DNA of 64,000 nt from Tundrisphaera lichenicola (GTDB lineage: Bacteria > Planctomycetota > Planctomycetia > Isosphaerales > Isosphaeraceae): NCBI RefSeq assembly GCF_051175385.1, contig NZ_CP195106.1, positions 7,316,001 to 7,380,000 of the forward strand. The letters run 5' to 3'. Position 1 is the stretch's first letter. Each line of letters starts with the position of its first letter. Of this stretch, positions 44,595-56,449 are shown in pieces. The position numbers and the translations under genes are program-made. Under the pieces are notes generated by a model. The model worked only from the letters and a program-made list of their open reading frames with translations. It did not search any database and was not told where the DNA came from.

Positions 44595-46214
44595 CTACCG
44601 GTCCTTGCCTGCTTCGAGAGCCTTGCTCGCCACCTCATTCAAGTCTCCGGTCGCGGCGATCTTGCCCTCGCGATCGACCAGGACGGCGTGCGGCAGGCGG
44701 TCGACGCCCAGCTTCTCGAAGAAGGCCCCCCAGTAGGTCGCCCCGGCGGGCGGCGGGAGGTCGATGCAGGTCGGATACTCCATCTGGAAATCCGCGATCA
44801 CCTTGTCGATCGCGGCCCGCTCGCTCCCGGGGGGATGGATGCCGATGATGACCAGGCCGTTCGACTCCCGGGCCTTGTGCAGAGCGGCGGCCGTCGGCAG
44901 GTCGTTGCGGCAAGGCCCGCACCATTCGGCCCAGAAGTCGAGGATGACCGGCTTGCCGGCCAGGTCACTCCAGCGCATCGGGGCCCCGTTGATCCACTCC
45001 GCACCGGCGGGGAACTCGGGCGCGGCGTTGCCGATCAGCGCGGCCTGCTTCCGTTCGTATTCCTGGTCGCGCGTCGCTCTCTCTTTCCCCTTGGCGATGA
45101 TCGCCGCCCATTCCTCGGGCGTGAAGGTCGCCTTGTGGCGGTAGGACAGCGGAGGGTTGGAGGCGAGGTCGAGCACCCGGGCCCCTTCCTCGAACTCGAC
45201 TCGGAAGAGCGAGTCGGGCAAGGGCTCGTCGACGTGGACCTCGGTGACCTTGAGCGTCTTGGTCATCTCGACGGCATTGTTGCCATCCTCGTCGATGAAC
45301 CGGAACGTGGTCGTCTGGGTCATCGGTAGCCAGCATCCGGGCTTGATCTCGCGGTAATCCTCCAGGCCGAATTCGAAGATGGGGTCGGTGAGCTTGAGCA
45401 TATTCGCCGAGAGCTTGAGCTCGGTCGCCCTGGCCTCCTCGGGGGTTCGGCCCTTGTACCACTCGAGCCATTCCTTCTCGTCCCGGAATTTGTACCCCTC
45501 GCCGCGGAAGAATTCGATCAACCGCGATTCGAAATCCGGCCGGGTCTGAGTCCCGACCTTGAGCCCTCGGAGGCGGCCGTCGTCGAAGTAGTAGCGGTCC
45601 CAACTCCCCCACCGGCAGACCACGTCGCATTCGGTCCCGTCGAAGGCATCTCGCCCCGCGAGGGCGAATTCGGCGGGGTCCGTCGTCATCCTGAGGAGAT
45701 CCGCCCGATCCTTGGGGGCCAGCCACCAGAAAGGATGCTGGCCGGTCCGGAAGTTCGAGAGGTTGCTCAGGAAATAGTCGAAGCGGCCATCCGTCTTGCG
45801 GTCGATCAGGTAGCTGCCCTGCTCGGGAGCCTTGGTCGGCAACGTCCGCCCGATGTATCGCTTCCCGTCCCAGACGCGCAGTTCATCGGAGCCCCAGGGC
45901 CAGAGATCCCGGGAGCGGACCCGCTTCCCGTCGAACGCGATCTCGGTCCGCTGTTCGCTCCTGGAAAGGAGTTCCGGCGATGCATCGACGTCCTGCCCGG
46001 GAAATTGGGCCTCCAACTCTCGACGACGTTTCGCGATCCCCTTCGGGGTCTTCTCCCAGGTCACGTCGGCCTTGAGCCAGAAACTCCCGATCCGATCAAT
46101 CCAGGCCTCCCGGTCCCGCGCCGATCGGACGAGCGTAGCCGCGTCCCGCTCGTCGGGATCGGCCCAGATGGCCGAAATCAGGGCGAGACCGATCAGGCTG
46201 GCGTGATGGATCAT
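44595..46214 (-). CDS. Large TlpA-type thioredoxin protein
   Basis: 539 residues. A signal peptide (MIHHASLIGLALISAIWA) is followed by about 380 residues without a recognised domain (rich in W and charged residues, with a DVDASPEL segment). The C-terminal thioredoxin domain (about 400-530) has LAGKPVILDFWAEWCGPCRND (WCGPC) and a GVDRLPHAVLVDREGKI end. It is exported and redox-active by motif. A second TlpA-type gene lies at 28028 with a different N-terminal part. Confidence 0.88.
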   Translation of the reverse strand: MIHHASLIGLALISAIWADPDERDAATLVRSARDREAWIDRIGSFWLKADVTWEKTPKGIAKRRRELEAQFPGQDVDASPELLSRSEQRTEIAFDGKRVRSRDLWPWGSDELRVWDGKRYIGRTLPTKAPEQGSYLIDRKTDGRFDYFLSNLSNFRTGQHPFWWLAPKDRADLLRMTTDPAEFALAGRDAFDGTECDVVCRWGSWDRYYFDDGRLRGLKVGTQTRPDFESRLIEFFRGEGYKFRDEKEWLEWYKGRTPEEARATELKLSANMLKLTDPIFEFGLEDYREIKPGCWLPMTQTTTFRFIDEDGNNAVEMTKTLKVTEVHVDEPLPDSLFRVEFEEGARVLDLASNPPLSYRHKATFTPEEWAAIIAKGKERATRDQEYERKQAALIGNAAPEFPAGAEWINGAPMRWSDLAGKPVILDFWAEWCGPCRNDLPTAAALHKARESNGLVIIGIHPPGSERAAIDKVIADFQMEYPTCIDLPPPAGATYWGAFFEKLGVDRLPHAVLVDREGKIAATGDLNEVASKALEAGKDR

Positions 46215-46456
46215 GATGCACCCTGGGAATATGACAGGTGTCGGAGTCTCGGGTCATCGTACCCAAGTCGGTAGGGTATGACAAGAGTCATAGGGAAGTC
46301 TCTTGAGGACCTTGTCTCGCCTCTGCAGCTGGGCTTGTCCTCGGGCATCGGGCCTGATCAGAATGGCCGGGAAACCTAACCGGTGGGGGTGCCCACCTAC
46401 GGCCTCATCACTTGAAGCCACCATCCGTCGGGGTCGAGGATGATCGAGGCGTGATC

Positions 46457-46843
46457 ATGACCGAGCGGGCGATCGAGACATTCAGCACCTTCGGCGTCGG
46501 CATCCTCTGCATCGTACTCGGCATCATCGCGCTGGCGATCTTCTTCAAGACGTCAAGCTGGCTCGCGAGTCGAGGGGCGAAGCCGGAGACGCTGGCCATC
46601 CGCGGCGTCCTGAAGGAGGATACCTGGGCGACAGTCCATATGCAGGGAGGGAAGCCGTTCGAGCGGGTCCGCTTCCTCGGGTTCGCTGAGGCGGGGAACA
46701 TCAAGACTCACCTCCCCTACGACCTCAACGGCATGGTCATCCTGGAGGACCAGGAGGGCAGGCGATTCCTCGTCCGCGCGAAGGCCATCCGGATGATCGT
46801 CATCGCGCCAACGCAGGCCCATGATGGCAACGACCAGGCGTGA
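46457..46843 (+). CDS. Small single-pass membrane protein
   Basis: 128 residues. Residues about 10-30 form a transmembrane helix (GVGILCIVLGIIALAIFF). The rest is polar and beta-rich (ATVHMQGGKPFERVRFLGFAE; GMVILEDQEGRRFLVRAKAIRMIVI), suggesting a small globular domain on one side of the membrane. No family recognised. The ATG at 46457 follows GAGGCGTGATC; a TTG at 46412 is less likely. Confidence 0.55.
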   Translation: MTERAIETFSTFGVGILCIVLGIIALAIFFKTSSWLASRGAKPETLAIRGVLKEDTWATVHMQGGKPFERVRFLGFAEAGNIKTHLPYDLNGMVILEDQEGRRFLVRAKAIRMIVIAPTQAHDGNDQA

Positions 46844-46935
46844 GGTCCTATCCCGATTGCCGGTTCGCATCCCGCCTGGAACAATGAGGTGTCAGGAATC
46901 GACCCGTCTCCGCTCAAGACGAAGGAGTGTTTCGG

Positions 46936-47445
46936 ATGATGTGCCCTGCCAGGCTGAAATCGATGGTCGCCGTCGCAGCGATCCTGATCCTCGCCATCGG
47001 CGGGGTCGTCGCCCAGGAACGCCAACAGTCCGCGCCCGAGGAGGCGAGGAGCGAGGCCAAAGCCACCTCTCGCCCGGCCGCCGGTACGGGCGTCGCTGCG
47101 ATGCCGGACGTGCCGGCCAATCGGGCCATCGCCAGGAAGCAACTCGCCCTCATCGACGAAACCTGGGACATCCTGCTGACCATGGCCCCGAATGCCAGGA
47201 TCGAGCTCGGCTCCGGGATTTTCGGCCAGTGGGGACGCCGGAGGCTGGAGGCGCTTCGCACGGCGGGGGCCGGTAAGGCCGAGATCGTCGCGGGATTGGA
47301 GAAATATATCAAGGACCTCGAACAGTTGGAGGCGATCGCCATCGCCCGGAAGGAGGCCGCCCGGGCCACTCAACTGGGCATTCAGGAGATGCAGTTTCTG
47401 CGCATGGAAGCCGAAATCTGGCTGAACGAGGAGAAAGACCGGTAA
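46936..47445 (+). CDS. Secreted helical protein
   Basis: 169 residues. A leader (SMVAVAAILILAIGGVVAQE) precedes a strongly helical body rich in Glu, Arg and Ala (IARKQLALIDETWDILLTM..GAGKAEIVAGLEKYIKDLEQLEAIA). It follows AAGGAG by eight bases; the GTG at 46927 is an alternative. Function unknown. A 59-bp repeat begins directly after the stop codon. Confidence 0.62.
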   Translation: MMCPARLKSMVAVAAILILAIGGVVAQERQQSAPEEARSEAKATSRPAAGTGVAAMPDVPANRAIARKQLALIDETWDILLTMAPNARIELGSGIFGQWGRRRLEALRTAGAGKAEIVAGLEKYIKDLEQLEAIAIARKEAARATQLGIQEMQFLRMEAEIWLNEEKDR

Positions 47446-47504
47446 GGTGGGCATTGACCATCGACCCGTTCGGGCGGCATCGAGACCGGAAGGCGGTGCC
47501 CACC
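47446..47504 (+). repeat. 59-bp dispersed repeat, copy 1
   Basis: Ends GGTGGGCA and TGCCCACC are inverted repeats. Copy 2 lies at 50380-50438 with seven mismatches. Both lie immediately after a small plus-strand gene. Confidence 0.75.
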
Positions 47505-47536
47505 CGACGGGACTACTGCCGGAAAATCGTCGGGCT

Positions 47537-48055
47537 TCAGTCCATGAACCAATTCACCACGCCGCCCGGGTCGGCCATCAGCCAGGCATAGGCGAACGGC
47601 CAGGACAGCATGGGCAGCAACACCCTGGCCGTGAACCGCTTGAGGTCATCACGGTCGTCGTGGAGCACCCGGAAAAACTCGACGGCTACCAGCGACGCGC
47701 TGACGGCGAGGGCGGGCAGGAAGCCGAAGAGGAGGAACCCGGTAGCCATGTACGGCGCATTGACCAACGGGCCGATGTACTTCGGGTCATCGAGCGACGG
47801 TCGCGGTAGATGGCCCAGCGAATACCAGGCGGCGGCCCACGTCGTATAGAGGGCGATGATCGGGAGCAGCGGGTAGCAGGCGAATATCCAGCCGGCAATT
47901 CGGGTCCAGGACGCGCGGAAGAAGACCCCAATGCCGACGGATACGAGCAGGACCGATGAGAATGCCATTGCCAGCGACGCCGGTGCCGCTGCGAACGCTT
48001 GGGCGACGATGGCGACGACCCACATGATCTGGGCGAGAGTGATGCGGGAGCCCAT
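47537..48055 (-). CDS. Hypothetical membrane protein, about four helices
   Basis: 172 residues. Hydrophobic segments: TLAQIMWVVAIVAQAFAAAPA, FSSVLLVSVGIGVFF, IAGWIFACYPLLPIIALYTTWAAAW and FLLFGFLPALAVSASLVAVEF. A charged loop (LHDDRDDLKRFTAR) precedes the end. No family recognised. The ATG at 48055 was used; a GTG at 48064 is possible. Downstream on its strand is the 59-bp repeat at 47446. Confidence 0.6.
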   Translation of the reverse strand: MGSRITLAQIMWVVAIVAQAFAAAPASLAMAFSSVLLVSVGIGVFFRASWTRIAGWIFACYPLLPIIALYTTWAAAWYSLGHLPRPSLDDPKYIGPLVNAPYMATGFLLFGFLPALAVSASLVAVEFFRVLHDDRDDLKRFTARVLLPMLSWPFAYAWLMADPGGVVNWFMD

Positions 48056-48140
48056 GGGGATCACGCCTGCGAAGGATGAGAGCCGTCAATCGACGACCAA
48101 CCAGGGTAAGGGTTGGTCGTCCTCCCCGCGAGAGGCAGGG

Positions 48141-48338
48141 CCAGGGTCGATCAGTTCTCGAAGCTGGGTTGATCTGTCCGGGTGGCAGGGGTCTGCGGTA
48201 CTCCGCAACCCCGGCGGATCGGCTCGGACCGAACCCTCGACTTCGTCGCCGGATGCGACGTGCCGGGGTTGCGGAGTACCGCAGACCCCTGCCACCCCAA
48301 ACTCTTTGCCCCGATTTGAAGAACTGATCGACCCTGGA
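48141..48338. repeat. Inverted pair of an 80-bp repeat unit
   Basis: Inner arms 48180-48215 and 48262-48297 are perfect 36-bp complements; outer arms 48141-48158 and 48321-48338 are perfect 18-bp complements, while the parts between them differ. It occupies most of the roughly 500-bp gap 48056-48561, where no gene was seen. Confidence 0.85.
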
Positions 48339-48561
48339 GGCAGGGCGTCCGGGGTCGCGAAGATGTTGGATCCGAATATCCTCTACGCCGAACCCTTTGT
48401 CCGTAGCTCTTTGTTTTTACCGGCTTTTTTATTCCCACCGCCCGCTACGGCGGGATGGCGCGGAATGTCGGGCCGATATCTTACCCTTGTCCCAGGGTCG
48501 ATGTGGGATTATCCTGGGACAGATGTCGGATGAACTATTCGATCCTGGGCGGGGGTCTTCG

Positions 48562-49854
48562 ATGGACAAGCCGGGTCTCGCAGATCTGATGATCGCCCCG
48601 TTGATCTTGCTGGAGCGCACAAAGGGCTGGAAGCTCCGAGGGCTGGCATTCCTCTACCTGATGATCGCCCTGACGGTGGGTGCCCTGGGCTGGCGGGCGC
48701 TCTGCCTGTGGCGTCTTCCCAACGCCCCCGAGCCTTTCGACCTCGTGAAGTATGGCCGGGTCGAAGTCTTGGACGCCGACAATGCGATGGTGGCGTATCG
48801 GGAAATCTTCGCGAAGTTCGGCGACCTCAATGCCAGGGATTACAAGGTCGCCAGCGAGAAGGCGTGGGCCGAGACCGACTGGCCCGTGGCCGATCCGGAA
48901 GCCCGCCGCTGGGCCGATGATCACCGGGATGCGCTGGAGGCGTGGCTGCCTGCGAACGACCGGCCCGATTCGCTCTTCATCCAGCCCGAGGAGGTGCGGA
49001 TCAACACCAGTTTTGATCAAGTGCGGACGCTCGTCCCCTACGCCAGACTGGCCCTATTCGAGGGTTCCCGCCTCGAGCAGTTGGGTGACCTTGCCGGGGC
49101 TTGGCGGATGTACCGGGCTGCGTTGCGTGCCAGCCGCCACGCGGCACGGCACGGCTCCTTCGCACAGCGCGTCACTGGCATGATCCTCAATCAAACCCGT
49201 AAGCGGATCGACCCCTGGATCGAGCAGCCCGGCATTACGGCCCAATTGCTACGCCGGGCGCTCGACGACGTCGAGGCGTGCCGGGCGATGACCTCGCCAG
49301 CCTCGGAGATGGTCCGTGCCGAGTATTTCTGGTCCCGTAATGCCATAGGCGACATGGACCGCTGGCGACAACTGAGCGAGACGGGGCCATACTCAGGCTT
49401 GCACTGGTACAACCAATTTGCCGCAGGCCGCTGGGCCTACCGGTTCCTCCGCCGCGAACCCGAGCGATCGGCCCGCGTGCTCCGGCTGGTCACCGCCGGA
49501 TACCTCTCCCAGTGCGACCGGCCCAGCTCGACCCGGCCCAAGCTCCTGCACCAGTGGCTGATGATCTACGACCACGACGCGCGGACGCCGCCGTCGGTGC
49601 GGGCGATTTCTCCCGATGCCCTCGAGTCCTGGGGAAGGGACTCGATCGTATATGAGCTCGGCCCCTTCCAACCCCAGATCCAGGGGATTCTCGACTCAGA
49701 ATTGAGAACCTTCGATCGTTTCACCTTGAAGATGGCCGAGCGGGCCTTCGAGATCGAGCGGGGTAGGCCGCCGAAGACGCATGGCGAGCTGATCGGCTCC
49801 TACCTGAAGGCGTTGCCCGCCGGGGTCGAACCCAGCGATTTGGTGAATCCCTGA
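48562..49854 (+). CDS. Large hypothetical membrane-anchored protein
   Basis: 430 residues. One transmembrane helix (LRGLAFLYLMIALTVGALGWRAL, about 25-47) near the N-terminus; the remainder is soluble and helical, with WRMYRAALRASRHAARHG and a proline-rich end (KTHGELIGSYLKALPAGVEP). It resembles a planctomycete-restricted family of helical membrane proteins. The ATG at 48562 follows GGGCGGGGG; an ATG at 48523 is an alternative. Function unknown. Confidence 0.7.
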   Translation: MDKPGLADLMIAPLILLERTKGWKLRGLAFLYLMIALTVGALGWRALCLWRLPNAPEPFDLVKYGRVEVLDADNAMVAYREIFAKFGDLNARDYKVASEKAWAETDWPVADPEARRWADDHRDALEAWLPANDRPDSLFIQPEEVRINTSFDQVRTLVPYARLALFEGSRLEQLGDLAGAWRMYRAALRASRHAARHGSFAQRVTGMILNQTRKRIDPWIEQPGITAQLLRRALDDVEACRAMTSPASEMVRAEYFWSRNAIGDMDRWRQLSETGPYSGLHWYNQFAAGRWAYRFLRREPERSARVLRLVTAGYLSQCDRPSSTRPKLLHQWLMIYDHDARTPPSVRAISPDALESWGRDSIVYELGPFQPQIQGILDSELRTFDRFTLKMAERAFEIERGRPPKTHGELIGSYLKALPAGVEPSDLVNP

Positions 49855-50000
49855 TCGGGGTGAGCTACCTATCCCTCGTCGGTACAACGGGGCGGATTTT
49901 CAATCGCAAACGAGAGCACGCATGCGACTCGCATCCCGATTACTCCTCCCGTCCCGGCGGGCAGATTACAGCGGTAGATGTCTTGTGCAAAGAGGTACAC

Positions 50001-50366
50001 ATGAAACGACCGCGAATCACCCTCGGTCGCCTGATGCTCTTCGTGGCGATCGTCGGCACCCTGACCTGGGGCGGAGTCTCGGCCTATCGCGGCTGGAAGT
50101 TGGCGTCGATGTATCGGTCGCTTGCGCAATATCACGCCCAGCACGAGAAGACTTCCATCATCGCCGTCCGTGAGCGTACGTCTACCGCCGGGCCTGAACA
50201 GTTGGCCGCCCTGACTCGCGGTTGGCGGGCGTATCATTCGTCCATGAGGCGAAAGTACGAACGGGCGGCTTCCTTCCCATGGTTGCGGTTGCCCGACGAC
50301 CCTCCGAGCCCCGTGGAGCTGAGCAACGCCGCGACCGGTCGCGAGGTCGATTTGCACTATCCTTGA
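50001..50366 (+). CDS. Small membrane-anchored protein, planctomycete type
   Basis: 121 residues. N-terminal MKRPRITLGRLMLFVAIVGTL is the basic-patch plus transmembrane helix pattern also seen at 27494. The rest is helical (YRSLAQYHAQHEKTSIIAVRERT..RRKYERAASFPWLRLP). The ATG follows AGAGG by five bases. Function unknown. The second 59-bp repeat starts 14 bp behind the stop. Confidence 0.65.
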   Translation: MKRPRITLGRLMLFVAIVGTLTWGGVSAYRGWKLASMYRSLAQYHAQHEKTSIIAVRERTSTAGPEQLAALTRGWRAYHSSMRRKYERAASFPWLRLPDDPPSPVELSNAATGREVDLHYP

Positions 50367-50379
50367 GGATGACCAGCAG

Positions 50380-50438
50380 GGTGGACATTGACCACCGACC
50401 CGTTAGGGCGGCATCGAGACCTGTGGGCGGTGCCCACT
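50380..50438 (+). repeat. 59-bp dispersed repeat, copy 2
   Basis: Ends GGTGGACA and TGCCCACT. Same length as copy 1 at 47446, with seven mismatches. It lies 13 bp behind the stop codon at 50366. Confidence 0.75.
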
Positions 50439-50453
50439 CCATGGGACTTTGTC

Positions 50454-50723
50454 ATGCACGCGGAACTCGAGGACTGGAAGAACGGCTGGTACGGGGTGCA
50501 TCTCGGCCTCTCGACGGGAGAGATCGATGTCTTGATCGAACGCTTGAAGATGCTCAGGGCGGATCCCGATCAGCACTTTCACCTGTCGAGCACCTACCAG
50601 GGTGGCGGAGGCCTGGGGGACGTCACCGTCTACGTCCAGGACCCGTCCGAGCCGAGCAACATGGAGGCCATCGGCAGCAAGGCGTTTGCCCCGGGAGGTC
50701 GTCCGCGAGGTCTCACGCCGTGA
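50454..50723 (+). CDS. Small hypothetical protein
   Basis: 89 residues, no signal. LEDWKNGWYGVHLGLSTGEIDVLIERLKMLRADPDQHFHLSS, then a Gly-rich turn and GDVTVYVQDPSEPSNM. It looks like a small compact alpha/beta protein, reminiscent of some immunity-protein families, but that is a loose resemblance. Start ATG 50454; the preceding repeat ends 15 bp upstream. Confidence 0.5.
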   Translation: MHAELEDWKNGWYGVHLGLSTGEIDVLIERLKMLRADPDQHFHLSSTYQGGGGLGDVTVYVQDPSEPSNMEAIGSKAFAPGGRPRGLTP

Positions 50724-51650
50724 GTCCGACCCGGTCGGTTCGCGTCCCGGGTGGCAGACGGAAGCGGCGCGTTCGCCGGTCATCCTGGCGTGACCGGGCT
50801 GATCCAGGCTGATCCCGGCCACCCGGACTCCTGGAAACGAACCCGGGGAATCGGTGCATGGGAGGGCCGATTTCGCGCCAAAATCCCCCGATTTCGTGCT
50901 CGATAGGGCCCGATTTCGCTCCTGGGAATGGTCGAAATCGGAGGTTCCGGGCCGGGCATCGGTCCCTCGGGCGGTCTCATCTTGCCCGATGGACCGGAAA
51001 GGTGAGCTTACGGGGTCGGCATTCCTCGATCTTGTTCCAGAAGGGCCCGCGCCGGGGTTCGGGCTGGGGGTCTCGTCGTGGTTCGGGAAGTCGCGGCGAG
51101 TCGAGCGGGAGGGTTTCGATGATGGGGCTTGGGTTCGTTTGGCTCGATGTTCCGGGGGAGGGATGGGCGGTTCGGATCCGCGATCTTGGGTTCGTTCGGC
51201 GCGGGGGTGAGGGGGCGATCTCCGGTCCTTGGGTTCGTTTGGCGCGGGGGATCGGGCCGGGCCTGGGTGGTCGGGGGGATTCTTGGGTTCGTTTGGCGCG
51301 GGGGTCTTCGAGGGGAGTCGGGGAGTCCAGGCCCTTCGGGATCTTGCCATTTCATGGCGTTGGAATCGCTTGTGATGTCGAGACTTCGGGCCGATCGGGC
51401 CCGTCGATCGTGAAATGCCATGAGTCCCGGCCACCCGACGGTTCCGCCCCTCCTGGGGATCGGATCGGCCTGGGTTTCCGCGACCCATCCCGGGATCTCC
51501 GGGTCCACCCAAATCGTCCGGGTTCGAATGGCCCCTTCCCGTCGGATAGTGAACTGATTATCATCGTCGGGCGCTCAGGGGGCCTGCCCGCAAGGGGGGT
51601 GCTCCGGGGCTGGATTCGTTCTCCCTCCTCCAGGAGTCGGGAGGCCCGCG
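50724..51650. other. 927-bp gene-poor region with a short repeated motif
   Basis: No gene was recognised; frames are open in all directions because of GC bias. It contains the interspersed CTTGGGTTCGTTTGGCG motif at 51128-51304 and a run of GATTTCG-containing segments near 50880-50940. Confidence 0.6.
51128..51304. repeat. Four spaced copies of CTTGGGTTCGTTTGGCG
   Basis: Starts at about 51128, 51185, 51228 and 51281 (variants with one or two changes), spaced 43-57 bp with unlike spacers. Read on the minus strand the motif gives NEPK or AERTQ-like translations. It is not a CRISPR: repeats are short, imperfect and unevenly spaced. Confidence 0.7.
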
Positions 51651-54203
<2,553 letters not shown>

Positions 54204-54345
54204 GCGGCCGGGTGAGAGGATGAGCCCCGAAGTCCAGAGAACCTCGATTGAAAATGTTTGCGACCTTCTATCGAGGATCGAGGAATTTCTTCGGGAAATT
54301 CGCGGGCGGCGAGAAGCCGAAAATTCGGGATTACGCATCTGATAA

Positions 54346-54607
54346 TTATGTGAGGAGCCGGAGCAGGTCGGCCTTGAGCCGGTCCCAGACGCCCGCCTCC
54401 TCCCGGGCCCGGGAGACGCCGATGGGAGGTGCGGCCGGAGCAGCCCCACTCCTCGGGCACGTCCTCCCAACGGGTGCCGGCGGCCAGGACGAACCGGATT
54501 ACCCGGAGGGCCGTGCGGTGGCCGATCCTTGGCCTGCCGCCCTTGGGCCCGGCCGGCTGGTCCGTTGGCAAGTGATGGGCGACGGGGTCGAAGAATTCGT
54601 CCGGCAT
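54346..54607 (-). pseudogene. Truncated, frameshifted IS5-type transposase
   Basis: The first part (PDEFFDPVAHHLP..KGGRPRIGHRTALRVIRFVLAAGTRWEDVPEEWGCSGRTSHRRL) matches the N-terminal domain of IS5-family transposases. A frameshift follows; the next frame continues REEAGVWDRLKADLLRLLT and then a stop at 54346. The catalytic DDE part is missing, so it is inactive. The surrounding 54204-54853 holds no other gene; no clear inverted ends were found. Confidence 0.8.
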
Positions 54608-54853
54608 ATGGGCGGCAGCCTCCCTGGACGGCTGCAGGCCGTCCGAATGCGAGGACGACGTGGGCGTGCCTTAGCTCGGTAGGGACCCCGTGGGTCGGAA
54701 GCGATAGGGATGCGGAGGGTTTTTCCCGCGGGGGCGGAGCAGGGCGAACCCCGCGGCAGCCCGGCCCGGAAGGATCGCCCCACCCGGTTCGCCGGGCTGC
54801 ATGGCAAGCCCTGATAACATCTTGTTGAAGACTTCAACCCCTCAAATCTACCG

Positions 54854-55645
54854 CTAACGTCCCCATGCCTGGCGGATGAAATTGGGCTTCCCCTCGATGT
54901 TACCGACCAGGTGAGTGCTGATGAGCCGATTACCAGCGACACTCCGCAAGTGCAGCGCGACGTAGATCGTCACGGCGAAGATGAGGCCCAGACCCTCGTC
55001 GCGTGCTTGGAGCCGAAACCACGCACGCGTCAGCCCCGACTTGCCGTCGAACCAGGGGGCGATTTCCGCTTCAAGCCCACGAGGAGCCTCCTTCAATCCC
55101 TCCAGTGCGAGCCCGAAGCCGTTGAAGCCGACGGCCAAGTTCGGTAAGCCGGGAAGTTTCCCCGGCTTATGCACCACCACGAGGTAAGCCCCATCGGCCT
55201 CCGCCTCGACATGTTCCACCGTCATGATGGTCGGGTAGAGCCTCGGTGCCCTGCCCAAAAACTCATGACCTCTCGCCGTGTCGGACATGGGCTCCAGATA
55301 GGTAACCGGGAGGCGAAACCCCGGCGGGTGGAGCATCATGGCCGGGGTGCGGGTATTCCCGATCCGGGGGATGGCGAGATCGGGCAGCCACCGCTGGGGG
55401 TGTGGATCGGTTTGTACCGCGATGACACCTCCTCCCCAGGGGCCGTCGAGGCAGACCGATGGCTGGACCTTGGCGGGATAGAGCCCCCGGTTGGCCTCGA
55501 GGAAGATGCGGTCGTTGTCATCCAGGAAGCCGCTATTTTCGGGGTCGGCCAGGACATCCGGCATCACCGCCCATCCGCACGGCATTTGCCCTTCGGCCCA
55601 GGAAGGGTAGACGATATATCGCCGTTGCGGCTCGATCCGGAGCAT
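54854..55645 (-). CDS. Hypothetical soluble protein
   Basis: 263 residues, no signal or membrane segment. Pieces: RRYIVYPSWAEGQMPCGWAVMPDVL, LPDLAIPRIGNTRTPAMML and a C-terminal HLVGNIEGKPNFIRQAWG. No domain recognised. The ATG at 55645 follows GGAGG by eight bases. It stands next to the IS5 remnant. Confidence 0.6.
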   Translation of the reverse strand: MLRIEPQRRYIVYPSWAEGQMPCGWAVMPDVLADPENSGFLDDNDRIFLEANRGLYPAKVQPSVCLDGPWGGGVIAVQTDPHPQRWLPDLAIPRIGNTRTPAMMLHPPGFRLPVTYLEPMSDTARGHEFLGRAPRLYPTIMTVEHVEAEADGAYLVVVHKPGKLPGLPNLAVGFNGFGLALEGLKEAPRGLEAEIAPWFDGKSGLTRAWFRLQARDEGLGLIFAVTIYVALHLRSVAGNRLISTHLVGNIEGKPNFIRQAWGR

Positions 55646-55877
55646 CGCTGGTCCCTCCGCCTTCCCCGGAAGCCCATGGAGGCCTCTTCCGGCCTGCCCG
55701 CCGTGGATGTTACCCATGCTCGAGGCGGGATGGCGATAGTAACGAGGCGATGCGGGGGCTCGGTTGGCCAGAGCCCACCCGGATGTCTCGGATCGGTCCG
55801 CACCCCTCGGTTAATCCTCCGCCGCCGGCCCCGGTATTCTGGATGTGTCTCACGAGTCCCCCCAACCGGAGGCCGTC

Positions 55878-56123
55878 ATGCTCTACTCGCAACGACGATT
55901 CGACGACGATGTCCGGCTCTGCAAGCGGGCCACGTTCGGGGCCTTGATCGGCCTTTTGGCCTTGCTCGCATGGGCGCTGACCTACGCCTCGCTCCATGGC
56001 ACGGGCGACAGGCCGATGGTCGGCTACCTCAGCGGGTGGCTGCTCGTGATGGGCGCGCCCTTCATCGGAGGAGGCGTGCTCTGTGGGTTCGCCGTCCATC
56101 TCCTGCGGGAGCGGCGCAGATGA
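55878..56123 (+). CDS. Small two-helix membrane protein
   Basis: 81 residues with two transmembrane helices (ATFGALIGLLALLAWALTYASL and YLSGWLLVMGAPFIGGGVLCGFAV) and a basic end (HLLRERRR). Ribosome site GGAGG seven bases upstream of the ATG. The stop overlaps the start of the next gene (ATGA), so they form an operon. Confidence 0.68.
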   Translation: MLYSQRRFDDDVRLCKRATFGALIGLLALLAWALTYASLHGTGDRPMVGYLSGWLLVMGAPFIGGGVLCGFAVHLLRERRR

Positions 56124-56359
56124 CGGAGGGCGACCCCGGACACCGCCCGTTCGTTCCGAGCGACTTCAGGTGGCGCGAAACGCCGTGGCTCGACCCGGGC
56201 TTCGTCGGGCACGCCCTTCTCATCTCGGGATATTGGGGTCTGCTCGCCGGGCATGGCCGCTGGGAATGGCGGCTCGGCGTAGCCATCCCATGCCTGGCAG
56301 TGATCGTCGCGCGATGGTCTCGGGACGGGAGGCGGGGGAGGCGGATCCGCAGCCTCTAA
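56120..56359 (+). CDS. Small membrane protein, second gene of pair
   Basis: 79 residues. A polar N-terminus (TEGDPGHRPFVPSDFRW) is followed by two weakly hydrophobic segments (FVGHALLISGYWGLLAG and LGVAIPCLAVIVA) and a basic end. It starts at an ATG overlapping the previous stop. No family recognised; always inferred with its neighbour. Confidence 0.6.
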   Translation: MTEGDPGHRPFVPSDFRWRETPWLDPGFVGHALLISGYWGLLAGHGRWEWRLGVAIPCLAVIVARWSRDGRRGRRIRSL

Positions 56360-56449
56360 CCTTCCGGCAACATCTCTCCTCTCCCGACGAAAACGGCCGG
56401 CGCGGCAGGATGCCGGCCGGCCATCTCGCTGGCTTCCAAGCCGCCTGCT

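Noticed and set aside
48151..48438. Short protein on the minus strand across the 48-kb repeat
   Set aside because: Its translation is entirely repeat DNA; the inverted repeat explains it better.
51128..51304. CRISPR array in the gene-free region
   Set aside because: Motif copies are about 17-23 bp, imperfect and unevenly spaced; no cas genes nearby.
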